NCBI GenBank assembly: GCA_031263155.1 | Contig: JAISGK010000078.1 | Coordinates: 1-64,000, forward strand | Source: Clostridiales bacterium | GTDB taxonomy: Bacteria; Bacillota; Clostridia; Lachnospirales; WQUN01 | Length of the DNA: 64,000 bases | Direction: 5' to 3' | In this document: in pieces, positions 50,960 through 59,460 of the stretch | How positions within the stretch are numbered: position 1 is the first letter of the stretch | Layout of the letters: every line of letters begins with the position of its first letter | The notes under the pieces: generated by a model | Told to the model about the DNA's origin: nothing | What the model saw: only the letters and a program-made list of their open reading frames with translations | Databases searched by the model: none | Position numbers and translations under genes: made by a program

Positions 50960-51930
50960 TAGAGTAATTCCGCTATTTGCACCGCGTTGGATGCCGCGCC
51001 CTTGCGCGTATTATCCGCCACGACCCAAATGTTAAGCCCATTTTGTATACTAAAATCCCTGCGAATACGACCAACATATGTGGTGTCAGTACCGGCGGCC
51101 TCTATCGGCATGGGGTATTGATTGCGGGCAGGATCATCAATAACCGCGAGTCCCGGCGCGTCACTTAACAGCGCGTAAACATCTGGCAGGTCAAACTGTC
51201 TCTCAAATTCAATGTTTATACTTTCGCTATGCCCCACCATAACGGGCACGCGAACGCATGTGGAGGTAATTTTCAATTCTGGCGCGTGCATAATCTTGCG
51301 CGTTTCCTGTATCATTTTCTCTTCTTCTTTGGTGTATCCGTCAGGCAAAAATACGTCTATATGGGGAATCACATTGTATGCGATGCGATGGGGAAATTTT
51401 TTGGGCGGAAAACCTTTTATGCCGTCGGCAAGATCGTTAACGCCGCTTTGACCCGCGCCGCCGGCAGCCTGAAACGTGGTGTACACCACACGCTTTATGC
51501 CATATGCCCTATGCAAGGGGGCCAGGGCGACTACAGCCTGAATGGTGGAACAATTGGGGTTGGCAATAATGCCTTTGTGCAGCTTTACATCATCGGGATT
51601 AACCTCAGGAACAACCAGGGGTACATTGTCATCCATGCGCCACGCGGACGAATTGTCAATTACAACGCAGCCTTGCGCCGCCGCAAATGGCGCAAAAGTT
51701 CTGCTCACCTCGCCCCCGGCGGAAAAGAAGGCAATATCTACCCCTTTATCAAATGAATGTTCGTTTAATTCTTCTACCGTGTAGCCCTTACCCCTAAAAT
51801 TGACAACGCTGTTAGCGGAACGCGCTGACGCGAACAAAAAAAGCTCATGAATGGGAAAATTTTTTTCGTTTAAAATCTCTAAAAACCTGCGCCCTATAAG
51901 GCCCGTAGCCCCAACTATCGCTATTTTCAT
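50959..51930 (-). CDS. asd: Aspartate-semialdehyde dehydrogenase
   Basis: 323 residues. NADPH-dependent reduction of aspartyl phosphate, the branch point to lysine, methionine and threonine. GATGLIGRRFLEIL is the nucleotide-binding loop, NPNCSTIQ has the catalytic Cys, and GGAGQSGVNDL and ATCVRVPVMVGHSESI (acid-base His) follow. ATG 51928-51930 is preferred: AAAAGGAG lies eight bases upstream and the product starts MKIAIVGATG. Lies 56 bases after lysC. Confidence 0.95.
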   Translation of the reverse strand: MKIAIVGATGLIGRRFLEILNEKNFPIHELFLFASARSANSVVNFRGKGYTVEELNEHSFDKGVDIAFFSAGGEVSRTFAPFAAAQGCVVIDNSSAWRMDDNVPLVVPEVNPDDVKLHKGIIANPNCSTIQAVVALAPLHRAYGIKRVVYTTFQAAGGAGQSGVNDLADGIKGFPPKKFPHRIAYNVIPHIDVFLPDGYTKEEEKMIQETRKIMHAPELKITSTCVRVPVMVGHSESINIEFERQFDLPDVYALLSDAPGLAVIDDPARNQYPMPIEAAGTDTTYVGRIRRDFSIQNGLNIWVVADNTRKGAASNAVQIAELL

Positions 51931-51986
51931 AATTAAGCTCCTTTTGTGTTTGTTTATAACAAGCATTGCGTGAGCGAAAAAGAGAA

Positions 51987-53201
51987 CTATCTGGCGGGCA
52001 GCGAAAAAAACTTTTCGTGCACATAATTAGCGGCGGCGTCGGTATCTTTATTATCTATAAGCACGGAGATTTTGATTTCAGAGGTGGAGATCATCATGAT
52101 GTTGATACGCGCGGAAAAGAGAGCCTCAAACAACATGCTGGCCACGCCTGAATGGGTCGCCATTCCGGCGCCCACGACAGATATTTTAGCGATGTTATCA
52201 TCGTAACTCACTCGCTCAAAGCCCAGCGACTGCCGATTGCTTTGCAGCAAATCCATAGCTTTATGCAAGTCGCCCAAATTCACGGTAAAGGATATGTCTT
52301 TTGTCTCGCCGCGCCCTATAGATTGAAGGATTATATCTACAACAATCTTTTCTTTCGCCAGCGCGGAGAATATTTTATATGCCATGCCCGGTTCGTTCTT
52401 TATGCCTATGACAGATATGCTCGCAACATCTTTATCTATCGCCAGCCCACTTACGTATGTGCTTTCCACCTTGGCTTCCTCCTTCACTAACGTACCTTCG
52501 GCGCGAGACATGCTAGAACGCACAACAAGGTTAACACGATATTTTTTCGCCATTTCGACGGAACGGGTAGCAAGCACTTTCGCTCCCAAAGAGGCCAGAT
52601 CCAACATTTCGTCGTAGCTTATAACATCTATCTTTTTAGAGTTTTTGACAATGTGAGGGTCGGCGGTATATACACCCTCCACATCAGTATATATTTCGCA
52701 CAAATCGGCATTAAGCGCCGCCGCCAAGGCAACCGCCGTAGTATCGGACCCCCCTCGGCCCAGGGTCGTAATGTCGCCGTAGCGATCCATACCCTGAAAT
52801 CCCGCTACGATAACTATATTACTGCGCTCCAATTCGTAATTGATACGCTCGGTATCGATACTGCGTATACGTGCCATACCATGACTGCTTGATGTGTGTA
52901 TGCCCACCTGCTGACCCGTTAATGATACGCTGGGCAAGCCTATTGCCGCTAACGCCATAGACATAAGAGCTATGCTCTGCTGCTCGCCTGTTGCCAATAG
53001 CATGTCAAGTTCGCGCTTGCTGGGGTTGGAGTTTATTTCTCTTGCTTTTTTTAATAGATCATCTGTCGTGTCACCTTGCGCGGATAGCACGGCAACCACT
53101 TTATGCCCGGCGCTAACGGTCTGGGCAACGCGGTTAGCCACATTCAACACGCGTTCCTTATCCGCTACGGATGATCCTCCAAATTTTTGCACATACAGCA
53201 T
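51987..53201 (-). CDS. lysC: Aspartate kinase
   Basis: 404 residues. Phosphorylates aspartate, first step of the family pathway. VQKFGGSSVAD start, GFQGMDRYGDITTLGRGGSDTTAVALAA in the middle and EIYTDVEGVYTADP as the third conserved part. Two C-terminal ACT domains (about 265-330 and 345-404) suggest feedback inhibition, by lysine and/or threonine. The ATG at 53199-53201 has GGGGG nine bases upstream; an ATG six bases earlier is too close to that site. Since thrB and hom lie upstream in the same operon, threonine control is likely, but the leader shows no lysine riboswitch or T-box that I recognise. Confidence 0.95.
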   Translation of the reverse strand: MLYVQKFGGSSVADKERVLNVANRVAQTVSAGHKVVAVLSAQGDTTDDLLKKAREINSNPSKRELDMLLATGEQQSIALMSMALAAIGLPSVSLTGQQVGIHTSSSHGMARIRSIDTERINYELERSNIVIVAGFQGMDRYGDITTLGRGGSDTTAVALAAALNADLCEIYTDVEGVYTADPHIVKNSKKIDVISYDEMLDLASLGAKVLATRSVEMAKKYRVNLVVRSSMSRAEGTLVKEEAKVESTYVSGLAIDKDVASISVIGIKNEPGMAYKIFSALAKEKIVVDIILQSIGRGETKDISFTVNLGDLHKAMDLLQSNRQSLGFERVSYDDNIAKISVVGAGMATHSGVASMLFEALFSARINIMMISTSEIKISVLIDNKDTDAAANYVHEKFFSLPAR

Positions 53202-53243
53202 ATTCATCAACCCCCTCGAAGTTTTAGCAAAACTGAGCAAAAC

Positions 53244-54113
53244 TTAGCAAAACTCAACCCTTGCCCCTCGCATATCCGGCTTTAAATAAACCTGCGTCCA
53301 GCCTGTGGGCAAGCTAAAGCGTGTCTCGCTTAGCGTAACGGCCACCAATGTAGGCCCCGCGCCGGAAAGAAACACGCCTAACGCCCCATGAGACAAGGCT
53401 TCTTTAAATATGCTTTCCATACATGGTATGAGTTTACCGCGATAAGGTTGATGGATTTTATCGTCAAACGCCGCTTTCATCAGGTCAAAATCACCGTTTG
53501 TAAGGGCGGCTGTCAGCAGAGCTGCTCGGGATATATTAAAAATAGCGTCGACACGGGTATATTTTTCAGGCAGCACCTGCCGCGCTCGCTCTGTGGCAAG
53601 GGTAAAGGCGGGCACCATCACGCAAAACTTTAACTCGCAAAGCCTTGCGACGTTAAGTTTTGCAAAGTACAGTTTTTCGTTCTGCATGGCGCCAACGGCT
53701 ATGCCGCCCAAAAACGCGGGCACGGCATTATCTGGATGCCCCTCTATCTCCGCCGCGATTTGCAGCAGTTCATCGCGGGTCATCTCCGCGCCCGAAAGGG
53801 CGTTGGCCGCCAGCAGCCCCGAAACAATACACGCGGCGCTGCTTCCCAAGCCTCGAATCATCGGGATATGATCATCCTGCACAAAATGCAGCCCGGGTAG
53901 TTTTTTACCTATTCGCTCGTAAAAATTTTTTATGGTAACGTATATGAGGTTGCTCTCGTCTTGAGGGATAGTTTGATCGCCCCAATTGTCTATTTTAACC
54001 CCCTGCGCAATTTCTTCAACCTGTAGTGTATTATAAAGGCAAAACGCCATACCCATACAATCAAAGCCAGGTCCAAGGTTGGCGGATGTCGCCGGTGTTG
54101 TTACCTTAATCAT
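53244..54113 (-). CDS. thrB: Homoserine kinase
   Basis: 289 residues, GHMP kinase family. TTPATSANLGPGFDCMGMA is the N-terminal signature, IRGLGSSAACIVSGL the ATP-binding motif 2, and GVFLSGAGPTLVAV motif 3. Phosphorylates homoserine toward threonine. Overlaps hom by four bases (ATGA), so translation is coupled. No threonine synthase gene is in view. Confidence 0.95.
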   Translation of the reverse strand: MIKVTTPATSANLGPGFDCMGMAFCLYNTLQVEEIAQGVKIDNWGDQTIPQDESNLIYVTIKNFYERIGKKLPGLHFVQDDHIPMIRGLGSSAACIVSGLLAANALSGAEMTRDELLQIAAEIEGHPDNAVPAFLGGIAVGAMQNEKLYFAKLNVARLCELKFCVMVPAFTLATERARQVLPEKYTRVDAIFNISRAALLTAALTNGDFDLMKAAFDDKIHQPYRGKLIPCMESIFKEALSHGALGVFLSGAGPTLVAVTLSETRFSLPTGWTQVYLKPDMRGARVEFC

Positions 54114-55339
54114 CTATCAGCGAAAACACGTTGCGTGCTTTCGATCTTCACCCCTTTGTCTGACTGAATGGTGTTTACCAGATATAAAAATTCGCGTTCT
54201 TTAATAGGTGGTAAAATATAGACGCTTTGTCCCTTAGTGGGTGAGTGAATCACACTTGGCTGCGAGCCGCAAATATTTTCCAATGTTGATATGGTTTTAT
54301 CGGTAACATGACCTGATAGGCGCAACACGCGAGACGATACGATATCCATGGGATCAGCCATAATCGCTTCGTCGGGCGACCATTTCAGGTCATCTTCGTG
54401 ACCAGAGAGTATCTCTGCTATATCTCCCGCTATTGCCCCGGCAGTGGGCATTTTACCCGCTCCCCTGCCATAAAACATGTGATTATCCGTCGCGGTGGAT
54501 GTAATCATTATCGCGTTATAAACATCCTTAACCCCCGCAAACATGGACGTGCCTTCTTGAACCAGCATAGGAGCGACAATAGCTTCCACAACGCCGTCTT
54601 TTATCTCCGCTTTGGCGATAAGCCTAATTACGCTATCGTATGATCTCGCGACCGCGAAATCGTCAGCTGAAAGTCTTGATATGCCCTCTGTAGGAATTTT
54701 GGAATAGTTAACATACTTGCCGCATGATAAAGACAGGAGTATAGAGAGCTTGCGCGCGGCGTCAAAACCTTCTATGTCGGCGCTAGGTTCGCGCTCCGCA
54801 AAACCCTTTTCCTGGGCTTGCTTTAATATTTCCGCAAAGGGCAAATCAAGAGAATTCATTTCGCTGAGTATATAGTTAGTCGTTCCGTTAAGGATACCAG
54901 CAATTTGATACACATCTTCGCAAAGCAGGGTATGGCGCAACGCGCGAATAACGGGAACGCCCCCGCCCACGCTCGCCTCAAACAGATAGCGCACGCCATT
55001 GGCGCGGGCTATATTTAACAGTTCCGAACCGTGAACGCTTACCAGCTCCTTATTGGATGTAACGACGCTTTTACCCCGTTGCAAGGCCCGTTTGGTATAT
55101 GCGTAAGCGGGATTAAGGCCGCCCATAACCTCTACGACAATAGATATTGTATCGTCATTGAGAATATCATCCGGGCTGTGTGTAAGGCATGTCTCTACTT
55201 TATCGCCCGAAAAGGCGCGTAAGTCTAAGACGCGTTTTACTTTAACCTGCCGAGAAAGCTTTGTTTGCGTATTGCTTTCCAAAAGTTCAAATACTCCCGA
55301 TCCGACAACCCCATAGCCCATTATAGCCGCAAAGATCAA
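54110..55339 (-). CDS. hom: Homoserine dehydrogenase
   Basis: 409 residues. NAD(P)-dependent reduction of aspartate semialdehyde to homoserine. AIMGYGVVGSGVFELL is the nucleotide-binding motif, and GGGVPVIRALR, LNGTTNYILSEM and EPSADIEGFDAARKLSIL the substrate region. A C-terminal ACT domain (about 335-409) suggests feedback inhibition by threonine. Starts with TTG 55337-55339 preceded by AAGGAGG seven bases before, a strong ribosome site. First gene of the hom-thrB-lysC-asd-pncB operon. Confidence 0.95.
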   Translation of the reverse strand: MIFAAIMGYGVVGSGVFELLESNTQTKLSRQVKVKRVLDLRAFSGDKVETCLTHSPDDILNDDTISIVVEVMGGLNPAYAYTKRALQRGKSVVTSNKELVSVHGSELLNIARANGVRYLFEASVGGGVPVIRALRHTLLCEDVYQIAGILNGTTNYILSEMNSLDLPFAEILKQAQEKGFAEREPSADIEGFDAARKLSILLSLSCGKYVNYSKIPTEGISRLSADDFAVARSYDSVIRLIAKAEIKDGVVEAIVAPMLVQEGTSMFAGVKDVYNAIMITSTATDNHMFYGRGAGKMPTAGAIAGDIAEILSGHEDDLKWSPDEAIMADPMDIVSSRVLRLSGHVTDKTISTLENICGSQPSVIHSPTKGQSVYILPPIKEREFLYLVNTIQSDKGVKIESTQRVFADR

Positions 55340-55373
55340 CTTTCTTCCTCCTTGCCAATGCTTTTAGGATATG

Positions 55374-55402
55374 AATATACCACCTTTCATACCCGTTGTC
55401 AA
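55374..55402 (-). promoter_or_regulatory. SigA promoter of the hom operon
   Basis: Minus strand TTGACA (55402-55397), 17-base spacer, TATATT (55379-55374). The leader is under 35 bases, leaving no space for a riboswitch or attenuator. Located just downstream of tRNA-Arg, which is on the same strand. Confidence 0.8.
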
Positions 55403-55425
55403 AAAAGGGCGCTGCAAATAGTCAC

Positions 55426-55498
55426 TGCACCCGGCGGGGATCGAACCCACGGCCTGCCGCTTAGGAGGCGGCCGCTCTATCCACTGAGCTACGAGCGC
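55426..55498 (-). tRNA. tRNA-Arg (CCT)
   Basis: Minus strand acceptor GCGCTCG/CGGGTGC (three wobble pairs), D arm GCTCAGTGGATAGAGC, anticodon stem GCCGC/GCGGC, loop CTCCTAA (anticodon CCT), T arm GTGGG TTCGATC CCCGC, discriminator A. CCA not encoded. Confidence 0.93.
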
Positions 55499-55529
55499 AT
55501 CATATTTTTTCCCAATTAAGGGCACGAAA

Positions 55530-55557
55530 ATTATAGCATAAACTGCAAACATTACAA
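55530..55557 (-). promoter_or_regulatory. Probable SigA promoter of tRNA-Arg
   Basis: Minus strand TTGTAA (55557-55552), 16-base spacer, TATAAT (55535-55530), 31 bases before the tRNA. Confidence 0.6.
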
Positions 55558-55606
55558 GCCTCAATTGTAAAATTTGTGTAGCAGGTTATAAATAACTTTA
55601 GGTATG

Positions 55607-55635
55607 TTGTCAGTGGCGGTTAAGTGATGTAAAAT
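55607..55635 (+). promoter_or_regulatory. Probable SigA promoter of trxB
   Basis: TTGTCA (55607-55612), 17-base spacer, TAAAAT (55630-55635); about 145 bases upstream of the trxB start. Confidence 0.5.
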
Positions 55636-55781
55636 TAGTATTGGTGGCGCCACATGTTTGCGCGAGGCGTATTTTGCGCAGACTATAACTAAGAAAGAAC
55701 GTTCGATTGAGGCTGCGTTAACTATTTGCGTAAATATCGCCCCCTCTAATCGGCTTCAACATGTTACAACGCGGAGGATAT

Positions 55782-56741
55782 ATGCATGACATTATTATTT
55801 TGGGCGGGGGACCGGCAGGACTCACAGCCGCGCTATATGGCGGACGTTACGGGCTTGAGGTTATGCTCGTCGAAGAGGCCTTGCTTGGCGGCCAGACTAT
55901 TAACACCAACAACATAGAAAATTACCCTGGCTTCCCCGAACCCATCAGCGGTGACGAACTTTCAGAACTCTTTGAAAAACAGGTCGCCGCATACCACCCC
56001 CAGATCGTTAATGAAGAAGTAAAATCTCTTGACTTGGTCTCACCTGTCAAAAAGGTAATTACAAACAAAGGCACACACAAGTCTAAAACGATCATCATCG
56101 CTCTTGGAAGCAGGCCCCGTAAATTAGGCGTCGAAAACGAAGACGCTTTTTTGGGCAGGGGTGTGTCTTATTGCGCTACTTGCGACGGTAATTTCTTTAA
56201 AAAGATGGATGTCGCGGTAGTAGGCGGAGGCGACACCGCAATCACAGAAGCGATGTTTTTATCGCATATCTGCAACAAGGTATACCTTATACACCGCCGA
56301 ACCACGTTTCGCGCCGCTGATGCGCTGGTCAAAAATCTGGCGTATTTGCCCAATGTGGAGCTTGCGCTAAACAGTAAGGTTAAGTGGCTAAAAGGAGAAG
56401 GCAAGCTGGCCGGGGCTAACGTTACCAGCATAACTAACGACTTGGGTAAGCTCGCGGGGGTCGTCATCACGGACAGCAGCGACAATGAGCGAACGTTGGA
56501 CGTGAAGGCTCTGTTTGTCGCTGTGGGCGCGGAGCCCAACGCCACAATATTCAAAGACATTATAGCGGCGGACAAATACGGATATATAAAGACAGATGAA
56601 GAAATGCGCACCAGTATAACCGGTGTGTACGCAGCCGGTGACATACGCAAAAAATCCTTGCGGCAAATCGTTACTGCAGCGGCGGATGGCGCGATAGCCG
56701 CCCACAGCGCGATGCTATTTTTGCAGCAAGAAAATGCTTAG
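55782..56741 (+). CDS. trxB: Thioredoxin reductase-like flavoprotein
   Basis: 319 residues. FAD-binding ILGGGPAGLTAALYGGR at the N-terminus, redox-active CATC in SYCATCDGNFF, NADPH-binding VVGGGDTAITEA and a second FAD motif, GVYAAGDIRKK. It reduces thioredoxin or a related disulfide carrier with NADPH or ferredoxin. ATG 55782 is preferred (GGAGGATAT before it; product starts MHDIIILGG) over a start 21 bases upstream. No thioredoxin gene adjoins; the next gene, for RibU, supplies riboflavin, the precursor of its FAD (functional link is inference). Confidence 0.93.
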   Translation: MHDIIILGGGPAGLTAALYGGRYGLEVMLVEEALLGGQTINTNNIENYPGFPEPISGDELSELFEKQVAAYHPQIVNEEVKSLDLVSPVKKVITNKGTHKSKTIIIALGSRPRKLGVENEDAFLGRGVSYCATCDGNFFKKMDVAVVGGGDTAITEAMFLSHICNKVYLIHRRTTFRAADALVKNLAYLPNVELALNSKVKWLKGEGKLAGANVTSITNDLGKLAGVVITDSSDNERTLDVKALFVAVGAEPNATIFKDIIAADKYGYIKTDEEMRTSITGVYAAGDIRKKSLRQIVTAAADGAIAAHSAMLFLQQENA

Positions 56742-56783
56742 AGTCTCGTTATTGCGTATACAAAACAAAAACAGGGGGGTCCT

Positions 56784-57428
56784 ATGAAAATTTCTACAGG
56801 AACTATCGTAAGGGTCGGCATACTCGCGGCGTTGAGTGTACCGATTATGCTGTTTAATTTTCCGTTGCCCATATTTCCAAACTTTTTGAAGCTGGATTTT
56901 TCCGATGTGCCCTGCATGATCGCGGCGCTGACGGCGGGGCCGACGGCTGGCTTTTTCACTGTACTTATCAAAATCATTGTAGAAAATTTTGTCGAGCCAT
57001 CATCTACAGGCGGCATCGGCGAAATAGCCAACTTGTTTATCAGCAGCGCTTACGTCATTCCTTTAGGCATGGTATATCACAGCGCTCGCCAAAATGGTGA
57101 GCGGCAGAGTGACGTTTATCAAAATGAAAATGGCGTCAATGACGCGCGCCTCCTCGTCGCCGCAATGGTTGCGACTGTGTGTTCCGTAATCGCGGCGGGC
57201 GCGCTCAATTACATAATGCTAATTCCATGGTACGGTTATTTTTACGGCATAGGCGAGGAAGGTGTTATCGGTATGAGTTCCGCCGTTATTCCCGCTATAA
57301 AAGACAAAATCACGCTGACGCTATACGCGGTTGTTCCTTTTAACCTGCTTAAGGGGGTCATTATGTCTATAGTGGGGGTTAGCGTGTTCCGCTTGCTGGG
57401 AAGGTTTTTGATAACAAAACAAGCGTAG
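56784..57428 (+). CDS. ECF transporter S component, RibU-like
   Basis: 214 residues, about six membrane helices. FPNFLKLDFSDVPCMIAALTAGPTAGFFTVLIKI is the conserved part of riboflavin-specific S components, with the later LNYIMLIPWYGYF loop. A cytoplasmic loop at about 105-125 (GERQSDVYQNENGVND) is longer than usual. It needs the EcfA/A'/T module, not in this window. Only 42 bases separate it from trxB, so no FMN riboswitch precedes it; it is probably cotranscribed. Ribosome site GGGGGG. Confidence 0.88.
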   Translation: MKISTGTIVRVGILAALSVPIMLFNFPLPIFPNFLKLDFSDVPCMIAALTAGPTAGFFTVLIKIIVENFVEPSSTGGIGEIANLFISSAYVIPLGMVYHSARQNGERQSDVYQNENGVNDARLLVAAMVATVCSVIAAGALNYIMLIPWYGYFYGIGEEGVIGMSSAVIPAIKDKITLTLYAVVPFNLLKGVIMSIVGVSVFRLLGRFLITKQA

Positions 57429-57455
57429 GCAATCAATGTAGGAATATAAAAACTT

Positions 57456-57485
57456 AGGGCGCGGATTTAAAAATCTCCGCGCCCT
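57456..57485. terminator. Bidirectional terminator
   Basis: AGGGCGCGGA (57456-57465) pairs with TCCGCGCCCT (57476-57485) around a short AT-rich centre; TGTTTGATTT follows. Lies between the convergent RibU and CwlD genes. Confidence 0.7.
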
Positions 57486-57504
57486 GTTTGATTTGAAGCC
57501 TTTG

Positions 57505-58203
57505 CTATTCCTGCTCTTGCATTTTAAAGTAATCCACTACGCCCATGTATATTGCCCACGCTATCCTGTCCTGATAGTCTTCATCAAGCAGCTTCCACTT
57601 CTCCCCTGGGCTTGAGAGAAAACCGCACTCCACAATGACCGCCGGCATAGTTGTCTGTTTTAGCACGTAGTAGTTAGAATTTTCTTTCGCTTCAAATTTG
57701 TTGTAATAGTCTACAAACGACTTTATCTGCTTTTGGATACATTCCGCCAATTTCTTGCTATTATCTGATCTATTAAAATAGAATACCTGTGCCCCATGCA
57801 CATTTGAACTGGGATAAGAGTTTTGGTGTATACTCACAAATATGTCAGCCTGACTAGCATTGGCGGTCAGCTTGCGGGCATACATGTCAGATCTTTTGCT
57901 TTGCGCGAGATCATCGTCATCTACACGAGTCATAAGCACCGTCGCGTCGGCCGTCTCTAAATAGCCCTGCAAAAGCAGGGCGATTTTTAAATTAATGTCC
58001 TTTTCTTCGGTTTTTCCTGTAACCTTGCCGGGGTCCGCTCCACCGTGACCAGGGTCTATGAGTACTACCTTTTTGGAAAGAGGCATCGAAAACGACGCGG
58101 TTAATACTGACTCGTTGCGCAGGGTCGATGCCAAGCCTATTATAATTACCAATATATAAAGGGCGATGAGGATTTTCTCCTTGGTCACGCTGATTATTTT
58201 CAT
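57505..58203 (-). CDS. cwlD: N-acetylmuramoyl-L-alanine amidase, CwlD-like
   Basis: 232 residues. One N-terminal hydrophobic segment (ILIALYILVIIIGLA) as signal/anchor, then an Amidase_3 domain. Zinc and catalytic motifs: VLIDPGHGGADPG (His), KTEEKDINLKIALLL (Glu), FVSIHQNSYP (His), AVIVECGFLSSPGE (catalytic Glu). Size and the GHGGADPGK...EKDINL pattern match CwlD, which trims glycan strands so that muramic-delta-lactam forms in the spore cortex and germination can proceed. ATG 58201-58203 has GAGGGGG seven bases upstream; a start 81 bases earlier is not supported. Confidence 0.88.
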   Translation of the reverse strand: MKIISVTKEKILIALYILVIIIGLASTLRNESVLTASFSMPLSKKVVLIDPGHGGADPGKVTGKTEEKDINLKIALLLQGYLETADATVLMTRVDDDDLAQSKRSDMYARKLTANASQADIFVSIHQNSYPSSNVHGAQVFYFNRSDNSKKLAECIQKQIKSFVDYYNKFEAKENSNYYVLKQTTMPAVIVECGFLSSPGEKWKLLDEDYQDRIAWAIYMGVVDYFKMQEQE

Positions 58204-58424
58204 AAAGGCCCCCTCAATTATGTTATATTCGCCAACAAGCGCGAGGTTATGCCAAGCGGGTTTGCCACAACGAATAGCTGGCATTTAACCGGAGCGCCTC
58301 ATTAGCGAGTATATTTCATCTTATTCGCGTCATCGCGGGTTTATTAAAAAAATCTTCGCGTGACAGGAGGTTGCGCGGAGCCTAAGTTTTTGGGAGCGTG
58401 CTTTGGAGGAAAGAGCCCTACGTT

Positions 58425-59357
58425 TTACAAGCAGCTATCATCCTCATACTCTATTACAGTCGTCATGCGATCTTTTCCGATTTTGGAGTTGCGAAATATC
58501 GCGCGCGCATTATCTATATACGCCTCCGGCGCTGGCATGGCGGGCGAAAAGTGCGTTAGCCACAGTTCTTTTACCCCGCCGTCCCTCGCAATCTTCGCGG
58601 CCTCCTGAAAGGTCATGTGCTTGTGCTTGGCGGCGGTTCGCTGCTTGTCCGGCTCGCCATACAGACCCTCGCATATAAACAAATCAGAATTCTTCACAAA
58701 TCCCGCAAGACCTTTTACCGGGCGCGTGTCAGTGCAATAGCTCATCTTTATCGGCGCGCGCGCTGGGCCCAGCACCATATCGGGCGTGAACGTCCTGCCA
58801 TCTTGCGTTATGGTCTCGCCTTTTTGCAGCCTGTTCCACATCTTAAGTGGAATGTCTGCCACCTTGGCGCGTTCGGCGTCGAAGCGTCCCACGCGCGGGA
58901 AAAGAAACGAGTACGCAAAACACGGCACGCGATGATCCAGCGGATACGCCGATATGTTGTAATCGCCCAGCGTAACGGTCTCGGGCGCGAAGTGGGTCTC
59001 ATACGGCAGCTCAATGACATCTATGTCGAACGGCAAATCCTGCGCTATAACGCACAGGCAACGCGCTACCTGCGATAAACCTTGCGGACCTACAAGGGTC
59101 AGCGTCTCTTCCCGCCCCGAATTGCCCACAGTAAGCAGCAGACCCGGCAAACCCGCGATGTGATCGGCGTGAAAGTGGGTGAAACATATCACATCCAGGT
59201 TTTTGTACGCCCATCCCAATAGCTTAAGTGTAACCTGCGTACCCTCGCCGCAATCTACCATCAGCAGCCTCCCGTTGCGGCGCAGCAGCAACGAGGTTAA
59301 AAAGCGTCTGGGCAAAGGCATCATCCCCCCTGTGCCCAGCAACGATACATCAAGCAT
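58425..59357 (-). CDS. rnz: Ribonuclease Z
   Basis: 310 residues. tRNA 3'-processing metallo-beta-lactamase. LLGTGGMMPLPRR at the start, the metal site FTHFHADHIAGLPGLL (HxHxDH), PLDHRVPCFAY, and the C-terminal KHKHMTFQEAAKIARD and LTHFSPAM. It matters here because none of the three tRNA genes encodes CCA, the situation in which RNase Z is the main 3' maturase (known of the family). ATG 59355-59357 has AAGGAAGGG six bases before it; a start 27 bases earlier is in frame. A trace of the MITE-like flank (GCAAAATCCTTTTGTGA, 59412-59428) lies just upstream. Confidence 0.93.
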   Translation of the reverse strand: MLDVSLLGTGGMMPLPRRFLTSLLLRRNGRLLMVDCGEGTQVTLKLLGWAYKNLDVICFTHFHADHIAGLPGLLLTVGNSGREETLTLVGPQGLSQVARCLCVIAQDLPFDIDVIELPYETHFAPETVTLGDYNISAYPLDHRVPCFAYSFLFPRVGRFDAERAKVADIPLKMWNRLQKGETITQDGRTFTPDMVLGPARAPIKMSYCTDTRPVKGLAGFVKNSDLFICEGLYGEPDKQRTAAKHKHMTFQEAAKIARDGGVKELWLTHFSPAMPAPEAYIDNARAIFRNSKIGKDRMTTVIEYEDDSCL

Positions 59358-59460
59358 ATGTCCCTTCCTTCTACCAATCACCACGGACGCGCAGTATGCT
59401 CTCCTATGAATGCAAAATCCTTTTGTGAAAACGCGCGTTTAGAGCTGTTGCTCAATGCCA

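Noticed and set aside
55340-55425. Lysine riboswitch or T-box before hom
   Set aside because: Only about 35 bases lie between the -10 box and the start codon, and the upstream DNA is tRNA-Arg.
56742-56783. FMN riboswitch before the RibU-like gene
   Set aside because: Gap from trxB is only 42 bases and shows no conserved FMN-aptamer sequence.
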